Positions 6,986 to 15,156 of a DNA stretch of 64,000 nucleotides are shown here, piece by piece. Location: NCBI GenBank assembly GCA_033762625.1, contig JANRLI010000003.1, forward strand, positions 1 through 64,000, written 5' to 3'. The notes under the pieces are model-generated. The model did not search any database. It saw only the letters and a program-made list of their open reading frames with translations, and had not been told where the DNA came from. A program made the translations under genes and the position numbers. Source of the DNA: Alphaproteobacteria bacterium. GTDB taxonomy: Bacteria > Pseudomonadota > Alphaproteobacteria > UBA9219 > RGZA01. How positions within the stretch are numbered: position 1 is the first letter of the stretch; each line of letters opens with the position of its first letter.

Positions 6986-8527
6986 TTACGCCACAGCCTT
7001 TGCAAGACGCACGACGTTATCATCCTTGCTTTCAGCAGCCATAATTCCAGCAACCATGCGGATAAGACCGGCATATTTTTGGTCAGCAGGGCGGCGGAAA
7101 TCATAAAGGATGCGGTCTTCATAGCCTGAGATCCAAAGCGCTTCTGGATTTCTGCGGGCAATCACCAAATCAGCAATGGTTTCTGCTTCGTATGGAGAGC
7201 GGTGCGATTTCATGATAACGAGGCCATCACCCAAAATGCCTTCCAATGTAGCGCGCACATCAGGCGTGAACATTTCGGCTACTGCATCGGGCAGCTTTAA
7301 TCCATCAATCACGCTTACGACTTCCATCTTGCCCCATTCGGTGGACATGGAGAAACGTGATTTCGATGTGTCGGATAAACCGCGCATTGCGTCACTGTGA
7401 ATGCGCCATGCTTGTTCAACCGGAAGCGAGAACGCCTTATGGCCTTCAATATCGCGGCCTTGGAACACATATTTGAACTTGATACCCATGCGACGCAATT
7501 CTTCGTGGAGAAGGTGCAAGGCTTCGGCGTTATCGTTTACATGGCTGATGATTGGAGTTTGGTTTTCGATTGTCAGGAAGTTCAGCGATGTTAAACGCTT
7601 GATCGCGTCATAGCTGGTCTTCATCCATTTGTAGCCAATACCGCTCTCATTCGGGATGTAATCGCCATTTGCATCGCGCTCTAGGAATTCATCGGGGTGC
7701 GTAAAATGCGCAACCAGATTGATATGCATGTCCGGGTAACGCTGATTGATGATCTTGAAGGTATCAACAAATGCCTGATCAGCACGTTCCGGGCGGAACG
7801 CCAATTCTTTCGAACCCATACGCATGAGCCATACTTTTGCTTGGCCTGCTGCTTCCATGAAGCGATATAAGGAGAAGTTAGGAAGTACGAGCGGGTCGCC
7901 GCCAGACAGCAATACTTCGCGGATCGGGTAACGCTTGGCACCGGTTTCAGGATCAACGCCGCCATTTTCTTCCAGATTGTCGTTGTACTGAACGATGTAG
8001 TCACGAAGCTCTTCTGGGCGGATGCTGGTCTTGCCGGTGTCCTTGTTGAACAAATCTAAACGGTAGCAATAACGGCAATGCGCGGAGCAGGTTGGCGAAG
8101 CATAACCAAGCACAATTTCATCGTATTTATGCAATAGCTTGCCATGGTACCCGCTGTTGTCGCCAGGCGTATAACGCATCTGGTTCGATGGGTCTTTTGC
8201 GCCGGCAATATCGGCGGTTTCTTCAAGACGAGGCAAAATCAATGCGCCAATCGCTTTGGAAGGTGGCATTTCTGGAACCAGAATTTCACCTTCTGTGGTC
8301 TTTAATTCTTCGCCCATTGCAAGCGCTTGGTAATGCGGGTTAATCCCGAACATCATGCGTTTATCAACGCCGGCATCTTTCATCTTCTGGAACTTTTCTT
8401 CGCCATAGATCGCCAGCATCAATTTAGAGACGCGTGCATGTTCGAAACGGCCGCGAAGGGGAGCAACATGCTTCAAGCTAGATTTTGGAACGGTGACATC
8501 GACCTTCATTTTCGGTGCGGTGGCCAT
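6986..8527 (-). CDS. kamA: KamA-like radical SAM aminomutase (lysine 2,3-aminomutase family)
   Basis: These are iron-sulfur and PLP-dependent enzymes that move an amino group from the alpha to the beta carbon, classically of lysine. The 513-residue protein carries the radical SAM triad C147, C151, C154 in CSAHCRYCY, a GGDP motif (LLSGGDPLVL), and an HFTHPDEF segment matching HFNHPNEI of clostridial enzymes. The region aligned with the PLP loop PGGGGK reads TEWGK, so the Lys (K400) is kept but the glycines are not. It is about 100 residues longer than typical KamA. A GAGGA site precedes the ATG. It is divergent from an aminotransferase gene. Substrate is uncertain; beta-amino acid synthesis is an inference. 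Confidence 0.8.
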   Translation of the reverse strand: MATAPKMKVDVTVPKSSLKHVAPLRGRFEHARVSKLMLAIYGEEKFQKMKDAGVDKRMMFGINPHYQALAMGEELKTTEGEILVPEMPPSKAIGALILPRLEETADIAGAKDPSNQMRYTPGDNSGYHGKLLHKYDEIVLGYASPTCSAHCRYCYRLDLFNKDTGKTSIRPEELRDYIVQYNDNLEENGGVDPETGAKRYPIREVLLSGGDPLVLPNFSLYRFMEAAGQAKVWLMRMGSKELAFRPERADQAFVDTFKIINQRYPDMHINLVAHFTHPDEFLERDANGDYIPNESGIGYKWMKTSYDAIKRLTSLNFLTIENQTPIISHVNDNAEALHLLHEELRRMGIKFKYVFQGRDIEGHKAFSLPVEQAWRIHSDAMRGLSDTSKSRFSMSTEWGKMEVVSVIDGLKLPDAVAEMFTPDVRATLEGILGDGLVIMKSHRSPYEAETIADLVIARRNPEALWISGYEDRILYDFRRPADQKYAGLIRMVAGIMAAESKDDNVVRLAKAVA

Positions 8528-8904
8528 TTATACAAATCCTCATAAGTTGGTTGCAATTCAGTCAGGTAGAAACAAGCCCTGTCCAAAAAGTGCGCAATTG
8601 TTAACTGATTTGGGTATGATTTGTCACTTTTTAGGTTCGCAACTGCGAAGAGCACGATTTTGTTAGAAAAAGCGCGAATAATCATTGTTTTTCAATAGCT
8701 AAACGAAACTGTTGCAGACCTGTTTTAGACGCAACGCAGAATAAAATTACTTTCGCGAAAATAAAAATCAGTGCCATAACATACCGCGCTATGCGCCATC
8801 AGATGCCTTTGTAAGCGGAACGAGTTCTGATTTGCAAAACTTGATAAACGCATGCCCGAAATATAGAAGTGTATTTGGAAAAACCCTGAAAGGATCATGC
8901 TTCC
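8528..8904. other. divergent intergenic region, kamA / aminotransferase
   Basis: This 377-bp AT-rich region must carry promoters for both genes. On the plus strand TTGATA (8841-8846) and TATAGA (8862-8867) are 15 bp apart, a weak promoter candidate about 40 bp before the aminotransferase start. No reading frame with gene-like features was found. Confidence 0.35.
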
Positions 8905-10218
8905 ATGAAATTCACTAACATCCGTGCTGTCGCGCCTTCTTCTACATTGCTTACCAATGAACAATCCAAGCGCCGCGAAGCAGAAGGTAAAAATGTTTAC
9001 AAATTCGGCTTTGGCCAATCACCATTCTTGCCATTGCAACGTGCGCGCGATGAACTGGCACGCAGTGCAGCTGCTACCGATTATACCCCTGTTGTGGGTC
9101 TGCAAGCGCTTCGCGAACAGGCATCAAAGTTCCACAATGAACTTTGCGGTTTGAAATCTACCGCAAACGATATCCTCGTTGCATCAGGTTCCAAATCAAT
9201 TCTGTTCACCATCATGGCATCCTTTGATAAGGCAGATGTGCTTATTCCAGCGCCAGCGTGGGTTTCCTATGAACCACAAGCGCATTTATTGAAGCATCCG
9301 GTTGTGCGCGTACCAACTACATTTGCTGGCCGCTGGCGCGTAACGCCTGACGCATTGGAACAATGCCTCAAGACACGTCCAACACCATCTGCTCCAGCTA
9401 TTCTGGTAATCAACTATCCCGGTAATCCGGAAGGCCTGACCTACACCGCGAATGAACTCAAAGCGCTTGCCGAAGTTTGCCGCAAGTATCAAGTGCTGGT
9501 TATTGCCGATGAAATCTACGCACTGCTTAACCACAAGGCGGAATACAATTCGCTTGCTCACTATTATCCGGAAGGCACGATTATTACGACGGGTCTTTCC
9601 AAATGGGCAGGTGCAGGTGGCTGGCGTTTGGGTCTTGCTATTCTGCCATCCGATATCGATCCTGAATTCAAGAAATCCTATGCAGGTATCGCATCTGAAA
9701 CCTATTCGTGTGCGCCAGATCCAATTCAGCGCGCAGCAGTTGTGGCTTACCAGAATGATGCGCAAACCGCACAGTATTTGCAGCAGCAACGCCAAATCCT
9801 TTCCAAGATTGGCAACAGCTTCCAGCAAACATTGTCATCTGCCGGCATTCAGGTTCATGCACCCGAAGGTGGTTTCTACTTATATGTAGATTTCTCCCCG
9901 ATGCAGGAACAAATCCGCGCACAAGGGCTCCAAACATCCGAACAAATGTGCGCCAAGCTCATCCAAGATACTGGCGTTGCATTGTTGCATTCCGCTGGCT
10001 TCGGTTTGCCGGCTGATCATTACTCAGCACGTCTTGCTTATGTTGACTTTGGTGGTACCAAGACCGAAGAAAACGCTGAAGCGATGCTTGCTGATATGCG
10101 CAACGGTGCGTCGGCTGATGCAGTTGTTGAAAAATACGCTAAGCACGCCATGGAAGGCGCGCAGCGTCTTGCAGACTGGGCGTCCTCGATCTCAAAGGGT
10201 CAGAAGAAGGCTGCTTAA
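8905..10218 (+). CDS. PLP-dependent aminotransferase, class I/II (fold type I)
   Basis: The 437-residue protein belongs to the aspartate/aromatic aminotransferase superfamily. Visible landmarks are NYPGNPEG (cofactor-ring Asn region), ADEIYALL with the PLP-pyridine Asp, the Schiff-base Lys K233 in GLSKWAGAGGWRLG, and a carboxylate-binding Arg in SARLAYVDFGG. The C-terminal 40 or so residues are a charged helical extension. AAGGA precedes the ATG by about 10 bp and a strong terminator follows. Its divergent pairing with the KamA-like gene suggests, but does not prove, a shared beta-amino acid or lysine-derived pathway. The exact substrate cannot be read from sequence. Confidence 0.85.
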   Translation: MKFTNIRAVAPSSTLLTNEQSKRREAEGKNVYKFGFGQSPFLPLQRARDELARSAAATDYTPVVGLQALREQASKFHNELCGLKSTANDILVASGSKSILFTIMASFDKADVLIPAPAWVSYEPQAHLLKHPVVRVPTTFAGRWRVTPDALEQCLKTRPTPSAPAILVINYPGNPEGLTYTANELKALAEVCRKYQVLVIADEIYALLNHKAEYNSLAHYYPEGTIITTGLSKWAGAGGWRLGLAILPSDIDPEFKKSYAGIASETYSCAPDPIQRAAVVAYQNDAQTAQYLQQQRQILSKIGNSFQQTLSSAGIQVHAPEGGFYLYVDFSPMQEQIRAQGLQTSEQMCAKLIQDTGVALLHSAGFGLPADHYSARLAYVDFGGTKTEENAEAMLADMRNGASADAVVEKYAKHAMEGAQRLADWASSISKGQKKAA

Positions 10219-10230
10219 TTACTCAGACGC

Positions 10231-10300
10231 CGTAGGGCTTCGTCCGCATAAGCGGACGGGCCAGCGGTCGCAGGCCTTAGCAGGGCCGGTTGCAGGAACC
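10231..10300. repeat. GC-rich multi-hairpin intergenic element
   Basis: Three nested or adjacent stems can be drawn: CGTCCGC/GCGGACG around ATAA (10241-10258), GGCC/GGCC, and GGTT/AACC within an outer CGGT/ACCG pair. The base composition differs from the neighbouring genes. It resembles REP-type elements or a structured 3' UTR ahead of the terminator. Confidence 0.35.
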
Positions 10301-10312
10301 GCAGAGGCATCA

Positions 10313-10347
10313 CAAAAAAAAGGGGCAGATTTTTCTGCCCCTTTTTC
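10313..10347. terminator. bidirectional terminator between aminotransferase and fdxA
   Basis: AGGGGCAG (10321-10328) pairs with CTGCCCCT (10335-10342). It is flanked by an A-run on the left and a T-run on the right, so it can end transcripts from both converging genes. Confidence 0.85.
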
Positions 10348-10367
10348 TTTGAATGTTGTGAACTACT

Positions 10368-10700
10368 TTACTTACCAGGGTTCTTGCTGAAATGCGTTTC
10401 GAACTTGTTCTTCACACCCTTGAATGCGTCAGCATCAGCTGGTGCTGGCTTCTTGCGGGTGATGTTTGGCCATTGGTTTGCGTATTCGCGGTTCATCTCC
10501 AGCCATTTTTCAGCAACCGAATTGGTGTCTGATACAATGGCTTCTGCGGGGCATTCTGGCTCGCATACGCCGCAATCGATGCACTCATCCGGGTTGATGA
10601 CCAGCATGTTTTCCCCTTCATAGAAGCAATCCACAGGGCAAACTTCAATGCAATCCATGTACTTGCAGCGAATGCAGAGTTCAGTAACAACATAAGGCAT
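10368..10700 (-). CDS. fdxA: 7Fe ferredoxin FdxA
   Basis: This is a small electron carrier with one [3Fe-4S] and one [4Fe-4S] cluster. The 110-residue protein starts [17 protein letters not shown] and has the CxxC-x4-CxxxCP arrangement near the N-terminus. The second set is [12 protein letters not shown], followed by the helical C-terminal extension typical of the FdxA family. AAGGATG precedes the ATG. In many alphaproteobacteria fdxA is adjacent to carD; here the KamA-like and aminotransferase genes lie between them. Confidence 0.95.
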   Translation of the reverse strand: MPYVVTELCIRCKYMDCIEVCPVDCFYEGENMLVINPDECIDCGVCEPECPAEAIVSDTNSVAEKWLEMNREYANQWPNITRKKPAPADADAFKGVKNKFETHFSKNPGK

Positions 10701-10744
10701 ACGGAAAACATCCTTTAAGCTAGACGAGAGCGGTAATGTTTGAG

Positions 10745-10750
10745 ATTATA
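10745..10750 (-). promoter_or_regulatory. candidate -10 box of fdxA
   Basis: A perfect TATAAT on the minus strand lies about 45 bp before the fdxA start. No convincing -35 hexamer is visible at 16-18 bp. Confidence 0.3.
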
Positions 10751-10868
10751 AGAAAGAGGGTATTCGTTTAGCGTTTCTTAAAGACGAAATCCAGTGATTT
10801 TTGCGGTAATTCATGCTGGTTTTCTAGTGCATTGCAGCAAAATGATAAATAGTTGATAGGACATTTGT

Positions 10869-11876
10869 ATGTTGGCTTATACGCCTGAAATCGCAACAAA
10901 CACAGCAGCACTTTACAAGAAAGTTGCAAAGGTTATTCCAGAGATTGAATGGCCATTTCACGCCCCTTATATCGCCGAAATCAACCGCCTCAAACGTGAG
11001 CAGGGCGCAGTGATTCTTGCGCATAATTACCAGACACCGGAAATCTATCACTGTGTGGCCGATTTTGTAGGCGACAGTTTGCAGCTGGCGCGCGAAGCCG
11101 CCGAAACGAAGGCATCCACCATCATCATGGCGGGGGTGTACTTCATGGCTGAAACCGCAAAGCTGCTAAACCCGGAAAAGAAAGTTCTAATCCCTGATGA
11201 ACGTGCAGGCTGCTCGCTTGCTGAATCCATTACTGGCGCGGATGTGCGTTTACTGCGCGAAAAATACCCGGGTATTCCGGTGGTTACATATGTCAATTCG
11301 TCGGTGGATGTAAAAGCTGAATCCGATATCTGCATTACGTCGGGTAATGCTGTGCGCGTTGTTGAAGCGATTGCAAAGGAACGCGGCGTTAACAAGGTCA
11401 TCTGTTTGCCGGATGAATATCTCTCCAACTACATCGCAAAGAATACTAAGGTTGAAATCATCAGCTGGAAGGGGCACTGCGAAGTCCATGAACGCTTTAC
11501 CGCCCAAGAATTGCGCGATTACCGCAAAAGCTATCCGGGCGCAATTATTCTTGCGCATCCCGAATGCCCGCCTGATGTATTGAATGAAGCGGATTTTGTC
11601 GGTTCTACCTACCGCATGAGCAAGTATGTCAGTGATAATAAACCCGCCAAGGTTATTATGATTACTGAATGCTCCATGAGCGATAATGTCGCCATCGAAA
11701 ATCCGGATGTTGAATTTGTTCGCCCATGTAATCTCTGCCCGCATATGAAGCGCATTACGCTCGCCAAAATACTGGAATGCTTGCAGGGCGGTGGTAAGGA
11801 AGTAACAATTGAACCGCAGCTTGCAACCCGTGCAAAGCTGGCAGTCGAACGCATGCTGGCGGTGCCGCATGGCTGA
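10869..11876 (+). CDS. nadA: quinolinate synthase NadA
   Basis: NadA condenses iminoaspartate with dihydroxyacetone phosphate to quinolinate, the NAD precursor, using an oxygen-sensitive [4Fe-4S] cluster. The 335-residue protein shows the family signatures [21 protein letters not shown], with cluster cysteines at C115 (AGCSLAES), C233 (HPECPPDV) and C287/C290 (CNLCPHMK). The start follows GATAGGAC. No nadB or nadC is in the window. Its stop overlaps the start of the chorismate mutase gene by 8 bp, so it leads an operon otherwise devoted to aromatic amino acids. Confidence 0.96.
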   Translation: MLAYTPEIATNTAALYKKVAKVIPEIEWPFHAPYIAEINRLKREQGAVILAHNYQTPEIYHCVADFVGDSLQLAREAAETKASTIIMAGVYFMAETAKLLNPEKKVLIPDERAGCSLAESITGADVRLLREKYPGIPVVTYVNSSVDVKAESDICITSGNAVRVVEAIAKERGVNKVICLPDEYLSNYIAKNTKVEIISWKGHCEVHERFTAQELRDYRKSYPGAIILAHPECPPDVLNEADFVGSTYRMSKYVSDNKPAKVIMITECSMSDNVAIENPDVEFVRPCNLCPHMKRITLAKILECLQGGGKEVTIEPQLATRAKLAVERMLAVPHG

Positions 11877-12714
11877 TAACGGAAAGCTTGCCAATCTGCG
11901 TAGCCAAATCGATGCGATTGATAACCAGCTCCTCGACTTGCTGCGTGCACGTGCCAACGTGATTGAAGAAGTGCGGGCTGTGAAGGGTAAACAGGCGGTT
12001 TATATTCGTCCCGGCCGCGAAGCATCGATGCTGCGCGTGTTGGTCAAACAACCGATGGGCCATTTACCACCCGGGCTAGTCCACCGCCTGTGGCGCGAGA
12101 TGATTGGGGCATTCACATTGCAAGAAGGCATGATGAAGGTTGCTTTGCCTGATATTGATGGCGAGCAAGGATTTTGGGATATCGCCCGCGACCATTTCGG
12201 CAGTTTTACGCCGATGCAATCCTTTTCAAATCCCACTTCCGCGCTGCGTGCCGTTATCAATAACACACATCAGCTCGCGGCGCTTCCGTTTCCGCGTGAA
12301 GGCGATCATGATATTTGGTGGCGTTTGTTGCTGGCTGAGCAAGAAACCATTCCCAATCTCTTTTATGCGTTCCCGTTCGATGGCATACGCGGCAATGCGC
12401 GAAAAACCGATCATCATGGCGTAGTGATAGGCGCTATTCCCCCTGAAAGCACCGGCCAAGACCGCAGCGTATTGGTTTTGGAATGGCAAGACATGGCCGA
12501 TAAAAAAGCAGCGGATGCGATATGCGATAATTTACCATTCACTAAGGTAACCCATGTATTCGTGCCTGCTGGCAAAGATCCGGCTTGTAGCTGGATGGAG
12601 CTGGACGGGTTTGTTGAACGCGCGGATGCGCAAGTGGCGGCATGGGTTCAGGAACATAAACGACATTTATTGCGTCATAAAATTATTGGCGCATATCCTG
12701 TCCCCTTAAAGTAA
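11869..12714 (+). CDS. chorismate mutase (AroQ type) fused to a prephenate dehydratase-like domain lacking its catalytic motif
   Basis: The ATG at 11869 overlaps the nadA stop and gives 281 residues. Residues 5-88 are an AroQ helical chorismate mutase ([19 protein letters not shown], then PGRE at 48-51), converting chorismate to prephenate. Residues 90-281 resemble the two-lobed prephenate dehydratase fold ([26 protein letters not shown], a late [10 protein letters not shown]). I cannot find the family's catalytic Thr-Arg-Phe motif or an ACT domain signature. The second half may be a regulatory or inactive relic. Neighbours hisC and tyrA point to tyrosine/phenylalanine synthesis. Confidence 0.72.
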   Translation: MADNGKLANLRSQIDAIDNQLLDLLRARANVIEEVRAVKGKQAVYIRPGREASMLRVLVKQPMGHLPPGLVHRLWREMIGAFTLQEGMMKVALPDIDGEQGFWDIARDHFGSFTPMQSFSNPTSALRAVINNTHQLAALPFPREGDHDIWWRLLLAEQETIPNLFYAFPFDGIRGNARKTDHHGVVIGAIPPESTGQDRSVLVLEWQDMADKKAADAICDNLPFTKVTHVFVPAGKDPACSWMELDGFVERADAQVAAWVQEHKRHLLRHKIIGAYPVPLK

Positions 12715-12724
12715 CGAGCGCTTT

Positions 12725-13807
12725 ATGCCCCCAAAACCGCTTTCATTCTTGCAAGGCATGGAAGGCTATATCACTCCACAAAACAAAGTGGATGATAACG
12801 GCTTTAAATATCGCCTGTGCTATAACGAAGGTGCTTATGGTCCCAGCCCTAAAGCGCTGGAAGCCGCCAAAGCCGCGCTTGCCCAAAGCCACCGCTATCC
12901 CGATATAAACTATACAGATTTGCGCAAGGCGATTGCCAATAAATACACCCTTGATGCCAGCCGCATCGTGTGCGGTGTGGGTTCGGATGAACTCATCAGC
13001 GTATTGGTAAATGGCTACGTCAAAGAAGGGGATGAAGTTATCATCAGCAAATACGGCTTTTCGCTTTATGAAGTTGCAACCAAATTAGTAGGCGGCAAAC
13101 CCGTATTCGTAAATGAAAACGATTTGCGTATGGATTTAAGCGCGATGTTGAAAGCCGTTACGAAAAAAACGCGCATGGTATTTATTGCTAATCCCAATAA
13201 CCCGACCGGTGATTGCATCTCGCGCAGCGACATCCATGCGTTTTTATGCGAACTACCGGATGATATTATATTTGTGTATGATGCAGCTTATGCTGAATAT
13301 ATCGATGATGAAGATTATTCCGACGGCTTTGAATTCGTGGGCGAAGAAGGCCGCGTGGTCACTTTACGTACCTTTTCAAAAATTTATGGGCTTGGCGGGT
13401 TACGCGTTGGTTACTCCTACGCTCCGCGCGCGATTGCCGAATGCATGAATATCGTACGCAAGCCTTTCAATGTATCGCGTGTGGGTGAAGCGGCGGCGAT
13501 TGCCGCGCTTGGTGATGATGAGTTTGTTAAAAAAAGCCGCACGCATAATGTAATCTGGCGTGAAAACCTCTTGAATGCATTGGTAGAGTTTGGAACAAAG
13601 CCTTATGACAGCAAGGGTAATTTCGTTTTGAACCGCTTTAAATCTGCTGAACAGGCGGCCGCGATGTTCAACCATCTAAAAACCAATAGTATTTTGGTGC
13701 GGCCAATGGCGGGTTATGGCCTTCCGGATTGTTTACGCTTTACAGTTGGCCAAGAACACGAAATGCTTGCGTTGTTCGCGGCATTCAAAAACTTTAACTG
13801 GAACTGA
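12725..13807 (+). CDS. hisC: histidinol-phosphate / aromatic aminotransferase
   Basis: This is a class II PLP aminotransferase of the HisC group, 360 residues. It has NPNNPTG, YDAAYAEY (PLP Asp/Tyr), the Schiff-base Lys K219 in RTFSKIYGLGGLRVGY, and a C-terminal CLRFTVG with the substrate-binding Arg. HisC-type enzymes act on histidinol phosphate and often also on aromatic keto acids. Because the gene lies between chorismate mutase and tyrA, transamination of phenylpyruvate, 4-hydroxyphenylpyruvate or prephenate is the likely job. It starts 10 bp after the previous stop. The symbol reflects family rather than a proven histidine role. Confidence 0.85.
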   Translation: MPPKPLSFLQGMEGYITPQNKVDDNGFKYRLCYNEGAYGPSPKALEAAKAALAQSHRYPDINYTDLRKAIANKYTLDASRIVCGVGSDELISVLVNGYVKEGDEVIISKYGFSLYEVATKLVGGKPVFVNENDLRMDLSAMLKAVTKKTRMVFIANPNNPTGDCISRSDIHAFLCELPDDIIFVYDAAYAEYIDDEDYSDGFEFVGEEGRVVTLRTFSKIYGLGGLRVGYSYAPRAIAECMNIVRKPFNVSRVGEAAAIAALGDDEFVKKSRTHNVIWRENLLNALVEFGTKPYDSKGNFVLNRFKSAEQAAAMFNHLKTNSILVRPMAGYGLPDCLRFTVGQEHEMLALFAAFKNFNWN

Positions 13808-13823
13808 TGTATTGGAAGTAAGT

Positions 13824-14576
13824 ATGGGGACTGACACGCTTGGCATCATCGGGATTGGCGCATTCGGCGAATTTATTTTGCCGCATCTTTCTGCGCATTT
13901 TAAAACCAAAATTTACGATAAGTTGCGCAAGCCCACGGATTTGGAAAAGATTGCCAAGAAGCATAATGCTAAATCCGTAACCAGACTGAAGGATTTATGC
14001 GACAGCGATGTGATTTTAATCGCGACGCCCGTGAGCACTTTCGAACCGATTATCAAGGAAATTAAACCGCATCTGCGCAAAGGCCAATTGGTGGTCGATG
14101 TTGGCTCGGTAAAGGAACTTCCAGCTAAAATCCTCAAGAAAAACCTGCCAGCAGGTGTTGATATTATTGGCCTTCACCCGCTATTCGGTCCGCAATCTGG
14201 CAAGAATGGAATTAAAGGTCTCAATATCACCGTATGTAATGTGCGTGGCAAACGTAATGCGAAGCTGATCAATTTCTTTAAGAAAAAACTTGGCTTGAAT
14301 GTCATTGAAACCACGCCAACGGAGCATGATAAGGAACTGGCATACGTTCAGGGCCTTACACATCTTATTGGTAAGGTCTTTGTCAGCCTGAATCTTGCGC
14401 CGTTCAAGCAAACCACCAAAACCTATGAACTGCTCAAGCAAATGGTGGAAATGGTGCGCTATGATAGCGATGAGCTGTTCCGCACCATTGAACGCGACAA
14501 TTTATATACTGCACACGCTAAACGCGCGTTTTTTGATGCGGTAAAAAAGCTGGAAAAGAAGCTGGCCAAAAAATAA
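13824..14576 (+). CDS. tyrA: prephenate/arogenate dehydrogenase, short form
   Basis: TyrA oxidatively decarboxylates prephenate or arogenate on the way to tyrosine. The chosen ATG has GGAAG upstream and gives 250 residues; a longer in-frame start would overlap hisC and lacks support. The NAD-binding motif GxGxxG is at residues 10-15 (GIGAFG), VVDVGSVK follows at mid-protein, and the catalytic-region signature is GLHPLFGPQSG. TyrA proteins are usually 280-370 residues, so this one has a short C-terminal dimerisation part and no ACT domain. Feedback control by tyrosine through ACT is therefore not expected. Confidence 0.87.
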   Translation: MGTDTLGIIGIGAFGEFILPHLSAHFKTKIYDKLRKPTDLEKIAKKHNAKSVTRLKDLCDSDVILIATPVSTFEPIIKEIKPHLRKGQLVVDVGSVKELPAKILKKNLPAGVDIIGLHPLFGPQSGKNGIKGLNITVCNVRGKRNAKLINFFKKKLGLNVIETTPTEHDKELAYVQGLTHLIGKVFVSLNLAPFKQTTKTYELLKQMVEMVRYDSDELFRTIERDNLYTAHAKRAFFDAVKKLEKKLAKK

Positions 14577-14583
14577 GTGAGCG

Positions 14584-15135
14584 TTATTTAACCGCCAGCA
14601 TGCGCAGCACAACACCGCGCGCCGGTTCGGGGTTTCGTTCATCGGGCACGCGTTCTACTTTGCTAAAACCGGCTTCGCGTAATACGCGGCCCAGCTTTTT
14701 TTCATCAAACCCGTTCACATGGCCCATGCCGGGAATATGATGTTCTTTGGGGTTAACCCAGCCGCCAAAGATGCACAGCATCGCGTTTTCAAACGGATCA
14801 TCGGAAAAGAAATGCAACCATGGCACATTGGCTTTTTCATTCCAGTCATCATTCACAATGCGCTCCGCCAGCCAGCGGATATCAGGGCAGGTGACGTCCA
14901 GCACGCCGCCGGGTTTGGTGATGCGGTAAATTTCTTTCAACACTTCCGGCATTTTGAATTTATTGATGTGTTCAATCACATCGCCAAGGAAAATTTTGTC
15001 TGCCACATTGCTTTCGATGGGATAGGGCACATTCAGCAAATCATGCTGCAAATTCACATGTGGCCATTTGTGCAGATCCATACGGATATCTGCAAAGACG
15101 CGTGGGTTCGGGCCGCTACCGATATCGATAATCAT
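14584..15135 (-). CDS. class I SAM-dependent methyltransferase, short
   Basis: The 183-residue protein has a Rossmann methyltransferase pattern that begins almost at the N-terminus: MIIDIGSGPNP (motif I), a later DKIFLGDVIEHI with the DxxEH pattern, and ITKPGGVLDVTCPD. Its substrate cannot be inferred. It starts 21 bp after the lpd stop in the same direction, so it is probably carried on the sucA-sucB-lpd transcript. It converges with tyrA with only 7 bp between stops. Confidence 0.75.
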   Translation of the reverse strand: MIIDIGSGPNPRVFADIRMDLHKWPHVNLQHDLLNVPYPIESNVADKIFLGDVIEHINKFKMPEVLKEIYRITKPGGVLDVTCPDIRWLAERIVNDDWNEKANVPWLHFFSDDPFENAMLCIFGGWVNPKEHHIPGMGHVNGFDEKKLGRVLREAGFSKVERVPDERNPEPARGVVLRMLAVK

Positions 15136-15156
15136 AATTGGCCTTAAATGTGGTTA

